Positions 7,696 through 16,599 of a DNA stretch of 54,499 nucleotides are shown piece after piece; positions within the stretch are counted from its first letter, which is position 1, and every line of letters starts with the position of its first letter. The translations under genes were made by a program, and so were the position numbers. Under the pieces are notes generated by a model that searched no databases, had not been told where the DNA came from, and worked only from the letters and a program-made list of their open reading frames with translations. The stretch comes from an uncultured Eubacteriales bacterium (GTDB lineage: Bacteria; Bacillota; Clostridia; Oscillospirales; Oscillospiraceae), in the NCBI GenBank assembly GCA_900550615.1, contig URSX01000002.1:1-54499 (forward strand), read 5' to 3'.

Positions 7696-8658
7696 ATGGG
7701 ATTTGACCGCAACACTGCCTCCGATGAGGCCTTCGGCCACAAGCCGGTATTGCTGGACGAGTGCCTGGATGCACTGCATATCAGGCCCGACGGGATTTAT
7801 GTGGACGGCACCCTGGGCCGGGCCGGCCACTCTCTGGAGATCGTAAAACGGCTCACCACCGGCCGCCTTTTCTGCCTGGACCGGGACGAGACGGCCATTG
7901 ATGCCGCCAAGCTCCGCCTGGCGGACTACATGGACCGGGTGACCCTGGTGCACAGCAACTTCAGCCGCCTGGGCGATGTACTGGCGGAGCAGGGCGTCGC
8001 CGGCGTGGACGGGATGCTATTCGACCTGGGGGTTTCATCGCCTCAGCTGGACGAAGCCCGGCGCGGCTTTTCCTACATGCACGATGCTCCGCTGGACATG
8101 CGCATGGATCAGACGGCCGCGCTGACCGCCCGGGATGTGGTGAACGATTGGAGCTATGAGGATCTGCGCCGCATCCTCTTTGAATACGGCGAGGAGCGCT
8201 ATGCCCCCGCCATTGCCAAGGCCATAGTAAAGCGCCGTCAGGAAAGCCCCATTGAGACCACCGGCCAGCTGGTGGACATCATCCGCGCCGCCATGCCTCC
8301 CGCCGCCCTGCGGGAAAAGCAGCACCCGGCCAAGCGTACCTTCCAGGCCATCCGCATCGCGGTGAATGACGAGCTGGGGGAGCTGCCGCCTATGCTCCAG
8401 GCGGCCTCACAGCTGCTGGCTCCCGGCGGCCGACTGGCAGTTATCAGCTTTCACTCCCTGGAAGACCGCATCATCAAGAAGACCCTGCAGGAGCTGGCCA
8501 CCGGCTGCACCTGCCCACCCAATTTCCCCGTGTGCGTGTGCGGTAAGAAACCGAAAATGAAGCTGGTGACCCGCAAACCCATTGTGGCGGGCGCGGCAGA
8601 GCTTGTATATAATCCCCGGGCCCGCAGTGCCAAGCTGCGTGTGGCGGAGAAAATCTAA
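7696..8658 (+). CDS. rsmH: 16S rRNA (cytosine1402-N4)-methyltransferase
   Basis: This 320-aa RsmH (MraW) enzyme methylates C1402 in the decoding centre of 16S rRNA. The N-terminus HKPVLLDECLDAL, the SAM loop VDGTLGRAGHS, and FDLGVSSPQLD are family hallmarks, as is the C-terminal stretch with RAVND-type residues (AIRIAVNDELGEL). It starts 3 nt after mraZ, so the two are translationally coupled or nearly so. Confidence 0.97.
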   Translation: MGFDRNTASDEAFGHKPVLLDECLDALHIRPDGIYVDGTLGRAGHSLEIVKRLTTGRLFCLDRDETAIDAAKLRLADYMDRVTLVHSNFSRLGDVLAEQGVAGVDGMLFDLGVSSPQLDEARRGFSYMHDAPLDMRMDQTAALTARDVVNDWSYEDLRRILFEYGEERYAPAIAKAIVKRRQESPIETTGQLVDIIRAAMPPAALREKQHPAKRTFQAIRIAVNDELGELPPMLQAASQLLAPGGRLAVISFHSLEDRIIKKTLQELATGCTCPPNFPVCVCGKKPKMKLVTRKPIVAGAAELVYNPRARSAKLRVAEKI

Positions 8659-8725
8659 AAGCCTGTGAAAATTCCTTCGGAATTTTCCGGCGCGTTCAAT
8701 ACAAAAGAGAAAGGAAGAGGCGATC

Positions 8726-9262
8726 ATGGCGCAGAAATATGACCGGCGCAGATACGGATATACGGACGGCTCCCTGGCCTATGACCTGGATGCCCTGGCC
8801 CGGGAGCGGGCACTGGACGATGCGGGGCGAATGGATGGGGATCGTCGGCAGGCTGCCGCGCCCAGGCGCCAGACCGCTGCGCGTCCTGCGGCAAAGCCGT
8901 CGCCTCTGATCCTGGCGTGCGCGGCGGTGCTGGCAGGCCTTGTGGTGGTGCTGCTCATGGGCTACGTGCGCCTGACGGAGGTGTCTGCGGACATCACGCA
9001 GATCAAGACGGAAATGGGCAAGCTGGAGGAGCAGCACGTGGCGCTGCTGACCCAGTACGAGAAAACCTTTGACCTGGCGACGGTGAAGCGCGTGGCCGAG
9101 GAGGTCGGCATGAGAAAGCCCACCGGCGGACAGATCGAGTATCTGGAGCTGCCCGCCGCAGACAGCGCGGTGGTGTATCGCTCTGATGCGGGCACGGCTC
9201 TGGAGAGCATCCTCACAGAGATTTCCGACGCGGCCAAGACCGTGGTGGAATATTTCCGGTGA
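8726..9262 (+). CDS. ftsL: FtsL-like septum protein
   Basis: This 178-aa bitopic membrane protein has a charged N-terminal tail of about 58 residues, one membrane segment (about 60-82), then a heptad-like stretch (about 86-115) outside the membrane. That topology, and its position between rsmH and the class B PBP, identify it as FtsL, a partner of FtsQ/DivIB and DivIC in the divisome. FtsL sequences diverge quickly, so the call rests mainly on position and topology. A GAAAATTCC/GGAATTTTC hairpin (8667-8687) lies between rsmH and this gene. Confidence 0.8.
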   Translation: MAQKYDRRRYGYTDGSLAYDLDALARERALDDAGRMDGDRRQAAAPRRQTAARPAAKPSPLILACAAVLAGLVVVLLMGYVRLTEVSADITQIKTEMGKLEEQHVALLTQYEKTFDLATVKRVAEEVGMRKPTGGQIEYLELPAADSAVVYRSDAGTALESILTEISDAAKTVVEYFR

Positions 9263-9288
9263 GCCGGCCCATATAGTAGGGATACACT

Positions 9289-9318
9289 AAGGAGTAAGAA
9301 GGAGACTTCTTGCTCCTT
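9289..9318 (+). promoter_or_regulatory. 13-bp hairpin between ftsL and the PBP gene
   Basis: AAGGAGTAAGAAG (9289-9301) pairs with CTTCTTGCTCCTT (9306-9318) with one G-U pair and a GAGA tetraloop. No T tract follows, so it is more likely an mRNA processing or stability element than a terminator. Confidence 0.5.
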
Positions 9319-9353
9319 CCTTTGGTATATAGTCAGGGAAAGGAGAGAACCAT

Positions 9354-11603
9354 ATGGCCCCGGACAGCGGTGAAATGAACCGAAAAAGTGAAAAAGTGCG
9401 CCGTGCCAACCGCATCATTCAGAACCGCACCATGATCGTCATGGTGATCCTGGGCGTGCTGGTGTTTGTGGCGCTGTTCTGCAAGCTCTTTTCCCTGCAG
9501 ATCCTGCACCATGATGAGCTGGAGGCCAAGGCCCTGGATCAGCAGACCCGCAGCACGGAGGTCACGGCCACCCGCGGCACCATTTATGACCGCAACGGCA
9601 ACATCATGGCCATTTCCGCCACGGCGGAGACGGTGTTCCTCTCCCCGCTGGAGCTGAACCGCGCTCTGAACGACAAGGAGGAGCCCGTGTCCTGGACCAA
9701 GGACAGCGTGGCCCAGAAGCTCTCGGAGATCCTGGAGATCAATAAGGAGAGCATCCTGAAAAAGATGGAGCGCACGGACTCCCAGTACGAGGTGCTCAAG
9801 CTCCGTGTGGAGGAGGATGTGGCCAATCAGATCCGTACCTATATCAATGATGAGGGCGTCGTGGGTGTGTATATGGCCACCGATGCCAAGCGCTACTACC
9901 CCTACGGGGCCCTTGCCTCCCAGATCATCGGCTTTGTGGGCACGGATAATTACGGTCTGTACGGGCTGGAGGCCCGCTGCAACAGCGTGTTGGACGGACA
10001 GACGGGCCTGGTGGTGTCCACCAAGGACCCGGCAGGCAACGACATGCTCTATGGCTACGAGCAATATTACAAGGCGGAAAACGGCAGCGACCTGGTGCTG
10101 ACCCTGGATGCCACGGTGCAGTACTATGTAGAGAAGGCCCTGGGGGAAATGGTTCGGGCCACCAACGCCGCCAACGGCGCCACCGGCATCGTCATGGACG
10201 TGGAGACCGGCGCCATCCTGGCCATGGCCTCCAATCCCACCTATGACCTCAATGACCCCTCTGCGGTGTATGACACCGCCGACGCGGCAAAGGTGAAGGC
10301 CGGTTCACTGGATCTGTCGGCCGCTCAGCTGCGCCAGTGGCGCAACAAGGCCATCAACGATACCTATGAACCCGGCTCCACCTTCAAGGTGCTGACACTG
10401 TCGGCGGCTCTGGAGGAGGGGGTCATTGACACCGACACCACCATTGACTGCCCCGGCTATATCAAGGTGCTGGATGCCACCATTCACTGCAGCAGCCGCG
10501 GCGGCCACGGTCACCAAACGCTGAAGGAGACGGCAGGCAATTCCTGCAACCCCGCCTTTATCACCTACGGCCTGCGTCTGGGCACGGAGAAATTCTATCA
10601 GTATATGAAGGACTTCGGCCTGATGAACGGCAGCGGTATCGATCTGGACGGGGAGGCCGTGGGTATCTTTGCCCCCCTGGAATCGGCGTCTGAGCTGGAT
10701 CTGGCCTGCTATGCCTTCGGCCAGAACTTCAATACAACGCCGGTGGCTCTCATCGCCGCCCAGGCAGCATGCATCAACGGCGGCTATCTCCATACGCCCT
10801 ATGTAGTGGAGCGCGTGGTGGACAGCAGCGGCAATGTGCTCTCCAGCCATGATTCTACCCCAGTCCGCCAGGTCATCAGCGAGGAGACCTCCTCCATCGT
10901 GAGGGACTGCCTGGAGTATGTGGTGACCTCCGGCACCGGCAAAAACGGCCAGGTCAGCGGCTACCGCATCGGCGGCAAGACCGGCACGGCGGATAAGGGA
11001 AAGACCGGCGATGTGATCGTCTCCTTCATGTGCTTTGCCCCGGCGGACCATCCCAAGTATATCATGCTCCTGACGCTGGATAGCCCCGAGGGCGTGGCCT
11101 CCGGCGGCGGCACCGTGGCGCCCTACGCCAGCCAGATCATGTCGGAGATTTTGCCCTATCTGGGCGTGGAGCCGTCCTACTCGGCGGAGGAGCTGCTGGG
11201 CTCTGATACCACGGTGCCCTATGTTATCGGCATGACCGTGGCGGAGGCCGAGGCCAAGCTGAAGGAGCGCGGCTTCTCTATCAAGGTGGTGGGAGACGGC
11301 GATTCCGTCACCGACCAGACTCCGGAGGGCGGAACGGTGATCCCCGGCAAGTCCCGGGTGATCCTCTATGCGGGCGCTGAAAAGCCCACAACACTCTGCA
11401 CAGTTCCCTCCCTGGTGGGTATGACCCCCAGCGAGGCCAATATAGCGGTGAGCAGCGCCGGACTTCTCCTGCGCTTCACCGGCACCACAGACAGCGGCTC
11501 GGACAGCATCCGGGTCATCAACCAGTCGGAAGCCGCCGGAGCGCAGGTGGAGGCGGGGACGGTGATCTCCGCCCAGCTCAGCGACAGCGGCGTAACGGAT
11601 TAA
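9354..11603 (+). CDS. Class B penicillin-binding protein with two PASTA domains (SpoVD/PBP2B type)
   Basis: This 749-aa transpeptidase cross-links septal or spore-cortex peptidoglycan outside the membrane. It has one membrane anchor (about 24-46), a dimerisation domain starting with TRGTIYDRNG, and then the transpeptidase domain. That domain carries the active-site S342 in EPGSTFK, the SxN motif S397-C398-N399 and the KTGT motif K542-T545. Two PASTA repeats end it (PYVIGMTVAEAEAKLKERGF and VPSLVGMTPSEA). The ATG at 9354 follows AAGGAGAG. Position in the cluster fits both PBP2B (division) and SpoVD (spore cortex); only one such gene is here, so it may serve both. Confidence 0.93.
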   Translation: MAPDSGEMNRKSEKVRRANRIIQNRTMIVMVILGVLVFVALFCKLFSLQILHHDELEAKALDQQTRSTEVTATRGTIYDRNGNIMAISATAETVFLSPLELNRALNDKEEPVSWTKDSVAQKLSEILEINKESILKKMERTDSQYEVLKLRVEEDVANQIRTYINDEGVVGVYMATDAKRYYPYGALASQIIGFVGTDNYGLYGLEARCNSVLDGQTGLVVSTKDPAGNDMLYGYEQYYKAENGSDLVLTLDATVQYYVEKALGEMVRATNAANGATGIVMDVETGAILAMASNPTYDLNDPSAVYDTADAAKVKAGSLDLSAAQLRQWRNKAINDTYEPGSTFKVLTLSAALEEGVIDTDTTIDCPGYIKVLDATIHCSSRGGHGHQTLKETAGNSCNPAFITYGLRLGTEKFYQYMKDFGLMNGSGIDLDGEAVGIFAPLESASELDLACYAFGQNFNTTPVALIAAQAACINGGYLHTPYVVERVVDSSGNVLSSHDSTPVRQVISEETSSIVRDCLEYVVTSGTGKNGQVSGYRIGGKTGTADKGKTGDVIVSFMCFAPADHPKYIMLLTLDSPEGVASGGGTVAPYASQIMSEILPYLGVEPSYSAEELLGSDTTVPYVIGMTVAEAEAKLKERGFSIKVVGDGDSVTDQTPEGGTVIPGKSRVILYAGAEKPTTLCTVPSLVGMTPSEANIAVSSAGLLLRFTGTTDSGSDSIRVINQSEAAGAQVEAGTVISAQLSDSGVTD

Positions 11604-11668
11604 AGCGTTCCGCCGGTGTTCCTTTCTGGGCCGGCCGGGGCTGGCTGCGGTGGAAAGGAGAGGGCCTG

Positions 11669-13102
11669 ATGCGTCTGGGAGAGCTGCTTGCGGGGCTGGA
11701 TGTCGCTGCACGAACGGTACCATTGGATACGGAGATCACGCACCTGTGTGTGGATTCCCGCCAAGTCCGGAAGGGAAGCCTGTTTGCAGCGGTGCCCGGC
11801 TCCCACTGCGACGGCGTCCTGTATGCAAAGCAGGCGGCGGACCGTGGGGCCGTGTGCATCCTGTGCCAGAGCCAACCACTGCCGCACCTGCCCTGCGTGG
11901 CGGTGCAGGATGTCCGGGCCGCGCTTGCGAAGGTGGCAGGCGCCTGGTATGGGCATCCCGCCCGGAAGCTGACGGTTCTGGGTGTCACCGGCACCAACGG
12001 AAAGACCACTGTTACCTATCTCCTGCGCCACATCCTCACCTCTGCGGGAGTGCCCACGGGCCTGATCGGCACGGTGCAGAACCTGATAGGGGAGCGGGCC
12101 CTTCCCGCCCGGCGTACCACGCCGGATGCCCTGGAGATACAGGGCCTTCTGGCGCAAATGGCGTGCAGCGGCTGCACCCACGCGGTGATGGAGGTGTCCT
12201 CTCACGGGCTGGATCAGCACCGGGTGGATGGCATCGACTTTGCCGTGGGCATTTTCACCAACCTGACGGAGGATCATCTGGACTATCACGGCACCATGGA
12301 GCGCTACTGCGCCGCCAAGGCAAAGCTGTTTCAGCATTGCCGCGCTGCAGTCTGCAACGCAGACGATCCCTGGACGCCCCGGCTGCTGAGAGGTGTGACC
12401 TGTCCGGTGACCCGCTATGGGCTTACAAAGCCCGCTGACCTGTGGGCAGAGAATCTCTGCCTGGAGGCTCGGAGCGTCCGCTTCACGGCCTGTTCGGCCC
12501 GGGAGCGCACGGGAGTATCTCTGGGTGTACCGGGACGGTTTACTGTTTATAATACACTGGGGGCTATGGCGGCCTGCGGCCACCTGGGCCTTTCCCAAAG
12601 GGCGTGCGCGGCGGCACTGGAGAGCTTCCCCGGGGTAAAGGGCCGCATGGAGGTAGTACCTGCGCCCGGAAAGCCCTATACCATTCTCATTGACTATGCC
12701 CATACGCCGGACGCCCTGGAAAACGTACTGAAAACAGTCCGCAGCTTTGCGGAAAAACGGGTCATCGCCGTCTTTGGCTGCGGCGGCGACCGGGAAAAGG
12801 AAAAACGCCCTGTCATGGGGCAAATCGCGGCGGAGCTGGCGGATCTGGCGGTCATCACCAGCGACAATCCCCGCCGGGAGGAGCCTATAGCCATCATCCG
12901 AGACATTCTGCCCGGCCTTTCCGGGGGAAAAGGGAAATGGGTGGTGGAGCCGGACCGCCGGGCCGCCATCGCCCTGGCGATGGCGGAGGCCGCGCCGGGG
13001 GATGTGATCGTCCTGTGCGGCAAAGGACACGAAACCTATCAGGAGATCGGCGACCGGATGCGTCCCATGGACGAGCGGGAGATCGTGCGATCCCTGCTGT
13101 AA
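11669..13102 (+). CDS. murE: UDP-MurNAc-tripeptide synthetase, DAP-adding
   Basis: This 477-aa Mur ligase adds the third amino acid to UDP-MurNAc-L-Ala-D-Glu in the cytosol using ATP. The P-loop GTNGKTT lies at residues 108-114. The DNPR motif at 399-402 is the signature for meso-diaminopimelate rather than lysine, so the organism should have DAP-type peptidoglycan. The C-terminal GKGHETYQEIGD is typical. AAAGGAGAGG precedes the ATG at 11669. The usual downstream neighbour murF is absent. Confidence 0.96.
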   Translation: MRLGELLAGLDVAARTVPLDTEITHLCVDSRQVRKGSLFAAVPGSHCDGVLYAKQAADRGAVCILCQSQPLPHLPCVAVQDVRAALAKVAGAWYGHPARKLTVLGVTGTNGKTTVTYLLRHILTSAGVPTGLIGTVQNLIGERALPARRTTPDALEIQGLLAQMACSGCTHAVMEVSSHGLDQHRVDGIDFAVGIFTNLTEDHLDYHGTMERYCAAKAKLFQHCRAAVCNADDPWTPRLLRGVTCPVTRYGLTKPADLWAENLCLEARSVRFTACSARERTGVSLGVPGRFTVYNTLGAMAACGHLGLSQRACAAALESFPGVKGRMEVVPAPGKPYTILIDYAHTPDALENVLKTVRSFAEKRVIAVFGCGGDREKEKRPVMGQIAAELADLAVITSDNPRREEPIAIIRDILPGLSGGKGKWVVEPDRRAAIALAMAEAAPGDVIVLCGKGHETYQEIGDRMRPMDEREIVRSLL

Positions 13103-13152
13103 CGGTACAACAAAAGAGCCCCCTGGCGGGGCGGAAAAGAGGAGAGAAGATT

Positions 13153-14148
13153 ATGGTCCTTCAAGTGATTTTATCCTGTGTCATCTGCTTTGCGATCACG
13201 GCGGCGGCCGGCAGGCTGCTGATCCCCGAGCTTGTAAAGCTCAAGGCCGGCCAGAGTATCAAGGAGATCGGCCCCACCTGGCACATGACCAAGCAGGGGA
13301 CACCCACCATGGGCGGCCTTATGTTCATCATCGGCATCGGCGTGACGGTGCTGGCTGTGGGATGGAGAGGCATGGCAGCCGGCGATTTTACCCACATTTA
13401 TGTATACCTTTTCTCCCTGGTTTTCGGCATTATAGGCTACATTGACGACTACCAGAAGGTGAAAAACCACCGCAATACGGGCCTCACAGCCATCCAGAAA
13501 TTCGTATTGCAGCTGGCGGCGGCGGTGGCGTTTTTGTGCCTGCTGCGGGCGGAGGGTCATCTGAGCCCCAACCTGTATATTCCGTTTTTCAACACCTACG
13601 TTGTGCTCAACTGGGTGGTGTATATGATCCTGGCGGCCTTCATCATCGTGGGCACGGTGAACGCCGTGAACATCACCGATGGACTGGACGGCCTGTCCAG
13701 CAGCGTCACGGTGCCGGTGGCGGCGTTTTTTGCGGTGCTGGGCATTGTGTGGAAGGGGTTTCCGCAGCTGGGCATTTTCGGCGGCGCCATGGTGGGCGGT
13801 CTGCTGGCGTTTCTGCTGTATAACCACTATCCCGCCAAGGTTTTCATGGGCGACACAGGCTCCCTGTTCCTGGGCGGAGCTGTGGCGGCACTGGCCTTTG
13901 CCTATGACATGCCTCTGGTGCTGATTCCCGTGGGCATCGTGTATATCTGCGAGACCCTGTCGGATATTATTCAGGTGGGCTATTTCAAGCTCACCCACGG
14001 CAAACGCATTTTCAAAATGGCTCCGCTGCACCATCACTTTGAGATGTGCGGCTGGAAGGAGACCAAAATCGTGGCGGTGTTCACCGCCGTCAGCGTAATT
14101 TTCTGTGTTCTGGCCTATCTGGGCGTGATGGATCGATTTGCATTCTGA
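13153..14148 (+). CDS. mraY: Phospho-MurNAc-pentapeptide translocase
   Basis: This 331-aa polytopic membrane enzyme transfers phospho-MurNAc-pentapeptide to undecaprenyl phosphate to form lipid I. It shows the DDYQKV motif, NITDGLDGLSS, MGDTGSLFLGG and APLHHHFE, all catalytic or Mg-binding landmarks of MraY. The ATG at 13153 is preferred, with AGAGGAGAGA upstream; the longer open frame runs back into murE. Gap to murE is 50 nt. Confidence 0.97.
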   Translation: MVLQVILSCVICFAITAAAGRLLIPELVKLKAGQSIKEIGPTWHMTKQGTPTMGGLMFIIGIGVTVLAVGWRGMAAGDFTHIYVYLFSLVFGIIGYIDDYQKVKNHRNTGLTAIQKFVLQLAAAVAFLCLLRAEGHLSPNLYIPFFNTYVVLNWVVYMILAAFIIVGTVNAVNITDGLDGLSSSVTVPVAAFFAVLGIVWKGFPQLGIFGGAMVGGLLAFLLYNHYPAKVFMGDTGSLFLGGAVAALAFAYDMPLVLIPVGIVYICETLSDIIQVGYFKLTHGKRIFKMAPLHHHFEMCGWKETKIVAVFTAVSVIFCVLAYLGVMDRFAF

Positions 14149-14186
14149 GCTTACCAAAATAGAGCAGAGGAAAGGAGGGGAGCGCC

Positions 14187-15410
14187 GTGGCGCAGATAGC
14201 AACAAAAAAACGCCTGTCGTTTACACATGGAAGGCCCCGGCGCACACCGCAGCAGCCGCCCCGCAGCGACGCGGCCAGCCGTCCGGCAGTGGGCGGACGG
14301 GTGGATACGCCGTTCCTGCTGCTGACCATCCTGCTGACGGTGATGGGCCTGGTGATGCTGTTTTCCGCCAGCTTTCCCTCCGCCAACTACGAGACCGGCG
14401 ACCCGGCCTTTTACCTCAAGCGTCAGGGGCTCTTCGCCCTGCTGGGGCTTGTGGCCATGGTGGTCATGAGCCGCCTCAACTATCAGCGCCTGCGGGGCTT
14501 TGCCAAGATATTGCTGTATCTGTCGGTTTTCCTGCTGGCCCTGGTGCTGGTGCCCCATGTGGGCATCACGGAAAACGGCGCAACCCGCTGGCTGGGCAAG
14601 CAGGGCGTGCTGACCTTCCAGCCCTCGGAGATCGCCAAGCTGGCCATCATCGTGTACTTTGCCGACAGCATTTCCAAAAAGAAAAACCTCATGGGGACCT
14701 TCCGCTACGGCATCCGCCCGTATATCCTGATTCTGGCGGTGTTTGCGGGGCTGATGCTGCTGGAGCCGCATCTGTCCGGCACCATCCTCATCGTGGGCAC
14801 CGGCGTGGTGCTGATGATGGTGGGCGGCATCGACAAGAGATGGGTCATCGGTGGCGTGGGCGCTGTGGCGGTGGTAGGTTTTTCCTATGTGAAGCTGGTG
14901 GAGGCCGGGGTCATTTCCTACGGCGCGGACCGCATCAATATGTGGAAGGATCCGTTCATCGACGCTCTGGGCGATGGCTACCAGCTGTGCCAGAGCCTCA
15001 TTGCCATCGGCTCGGGCGGCCTGACCGGCGTGGGCCTGGGTAAGAGCCGACAGAAGTTCCTGTACATGCCGGAGGAGCACAACGACTTTATTTTCGCCGT
15101 GGTGTGCGAGGAGCTGGGGCTGATCGGCGCGGTGCTGGTGATGCTGGTGTTCGCGCTGCTGATCCTTCGGGGCTTCTGGATCGCCCTGCAGGCCAGGGAT
15201 CGCTTCGGCGCGCTGCTGGTGGTGGGTATCATGACCCAGATCGGTTTGCAGACATTTCTGAACATCTCCGTGGTCACGGGCTTCATGCCCACCACGGGCA
15301 TATCCCTGCCGTTTTTCAGCTATGGCGGCACGGCCCTGGCCCTGCAGCTGTTTGAAATGGGCATCGTGCTGGGCGTATCCCGGCAGATCCCGGCCCCCAG
15401 AGGAGGATAA
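14187..15410 (+). CDS. ftsW: SEDS-family peptidoglycan polymerase FtsW
   Basis: This 407-aa SEDS glycosyltransferase has about ten membrane segments after a basic N-terminal tail of roughly 45 residues. Conserved pieces include GITENGATRWLG, FQPSEIAKLA, and the C-terminal MPTTGISLPFFSYGG. It polymerises lipid II at the septum with the class B PBP encoded upstream. The start is GTG at 14187 with AAAGGAGGGG before it. In this position FtsW or SpoVE are both possible names. Confidence 0.93.
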   Translation: MAQIATKKRLSFTHGRPRRTPQQPPRSDAASRPAVGGRVDTPFLLLTILLTVMGLVMLFSASFPSANYETGDPAFYLKRQGLFALLGLVAMVVMSRLNYQRLRGFAKILLYLSVFLLALVLVPHVGITENGATRWLGKQGVLTFQPSEIAKLAIIVYFADSISKKKNLMGTFRYGIRPYILILAVFAGLMLLEPHLSGTILIVGTGVVLMMVGGIDKRWVIGGVGAVAVVGFSYVKLVEAGVISYGADRINMWKDPFIDALGDGYQLCQSLIAIGSGGLTGVGLGKSRQKFLYMPEEHNDFIFAVVCEELGLIGAVLVMLVFALLILRGFWIALQARDRFGALLVVGIMTQIGLQTFLNISVVTGFMPTTGISLPFFSYGGTALALQLFEMGIVLGVSRQIPAPRGG

Positions 15411-15422
15411 GAGGAGGAAGCT

Positions 15423-16541
15423 ATGAAGGTAATCTTTACCTGCGGCGGCACGGCGGGCCATGTGAACCCTGCCCTGGCGCTGGCGGGCTATATGCGCAGG
15501 AAGGATCCTGCGGTGGAAATTTTGTTTGTAGGTACCCCCGACGGCATGGAGCGGGGCCTTGTGGCCCAGGCGGGCTATGACTACCGAGGCATTGCGGTGG
15601 GCGGCTTTGAGCGGTCTATGAGTCCGGACAGTCTGCGCCACAACGCGAAGAGTGCCGCCCAGCTGCTGACCCTGCGCCATCGGGCCGGCGCAATCCTGCG
15701 GGAGTTCCCGGCGGATCTGGTGGTGGGCACCGGGGGCTACGCCAGCTATCCCATGGTGAAATACGCCGCCCTGCAGGGTATCCCCACAGCGGTGCACGAG
15801 TCCAATATGATCCCCGGCCTTACCACCCGGATGCTGGAAAAGCACGCCGGGCGGATCATGGTGGGCTTTGAGGAGTGCAGGGCGCTGTACAAGCACCCGG
15901 AGCGCATTGTAGTCACCGGTACGCCGGTGCGGGGCGATTTCTTCGACCTGACCCGGGAGGAGGCCAAGGCGGCGCTGGGTATCCCGGCGTCTCAGACGCT
16001 GGTGGTATCCTTCTGGGGCAGCCTGGGCGCCAGCACCATGAACCGCCAGATGCTGGACTTTTTCCGGCGGGAAAAGGAGGATGGCTTCCCCTTTTACCAC
16101 ATCCACGCCGCCGGCAGCGGCAGCTGGGAGTGGATGCAGCAGGAGCTGCAGCAGGCAGGCCTGACGGGTCAGAACCGCCTGGATGTGCGCCAGTATATCT
16201 ACGACATGGCGGTGGTGATGCGGGCGGCGGATCTGGTGATCTGCCGGGCCGGGGCCTCCACCATCAGCGAGATCACGGCCCTGGCGGTGCCCACGGTCAT
16301 CGTGCCGTCGCCGTATGTGGCCAACGACCATCAGGAGAAGAACGCCCGCATTCTGGCCCAGCACGGGGGCGCCTGCCTGATCCATGAGATGGAGTGCAGC
16401 GGCGAAAAGCTCTATCAGACCACACGGGACATTCTGGACAGCCCCACCCGGCGGGATTCTATGAGCCGGGGCATGGCAGAGCTGGGTATTCTGGACGCCA
16501 CAGAGCGGATTTATAATACCGTAATGGAGCTGGTGAAGTAA
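15423..16541 (+). CDS. murG: UDP-GlcNAc:lipid I N-acetylglucosaminyltransferase
   Basis: This 372-aa peripheral membrane GT-B glycosyltransferase makes lipid II. The N-terminal glycine loop GGTAGHVNPALALA, VVGTGGYASYP, HESNMIPG, and the C-terminal donor-binding region CRAGASTISEITALAVP are characteristic. It starts 12 nt after ftsW with AGGAGGAAG as ribosome site. Some clostridial MurG proteins take the place of a separate sporulation homologue; nothing here distinguishes that. Confidence 0.96.
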   Translation: MKVIFTCGGTAGHVNPALALAGYMRRKDPAVEILFVGTPDGMERGLVAQAGYDYRGIAVGGFERSMSPDSLRHNAKSAAQLLTLRHRAGAILREFPADLVVGTGGYASYPMVKYAALQGIPTAVHESNMIPGLTTRMLEKHAGRIMVGFEECRALYKHPERIVVTGTPVRGDFFDLTREEAKAALGIPASQTLVVSFWGSLGASTMNRQMLDFFRREKEDGFPFYHIHAAGSGSWEWMQQELQQAGLTGQNRLDVRQYIYDMAVVMRAADLVICRAGASTISEITALAVPTVIVPSPYVANDHQEKNARILAQHGGACLIHEMECSGEKLYQTTRDILDSPTRRDSMSRGMAELGILDATERIYNTVMELVK

Positions 16542-16599
16542 CCAACAGATTCCCCAAAGCATAGGATGGCGTACATTCTATGGAGGACGGGGGAGAAAT

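Noticed and set aside
9354..11603. Firm naming of the PBP as SpoVD
   Set aside because: Position and PASTA domains fit both SpoVD and PBP2B; without a second paralogue for comparison the choice cannot be made.
14151..16562. 803-codon minus-strand open frame
   Set aside because: Shadow of ftsW and murG; low-complexity composition, no start signals and no recognisable domain.
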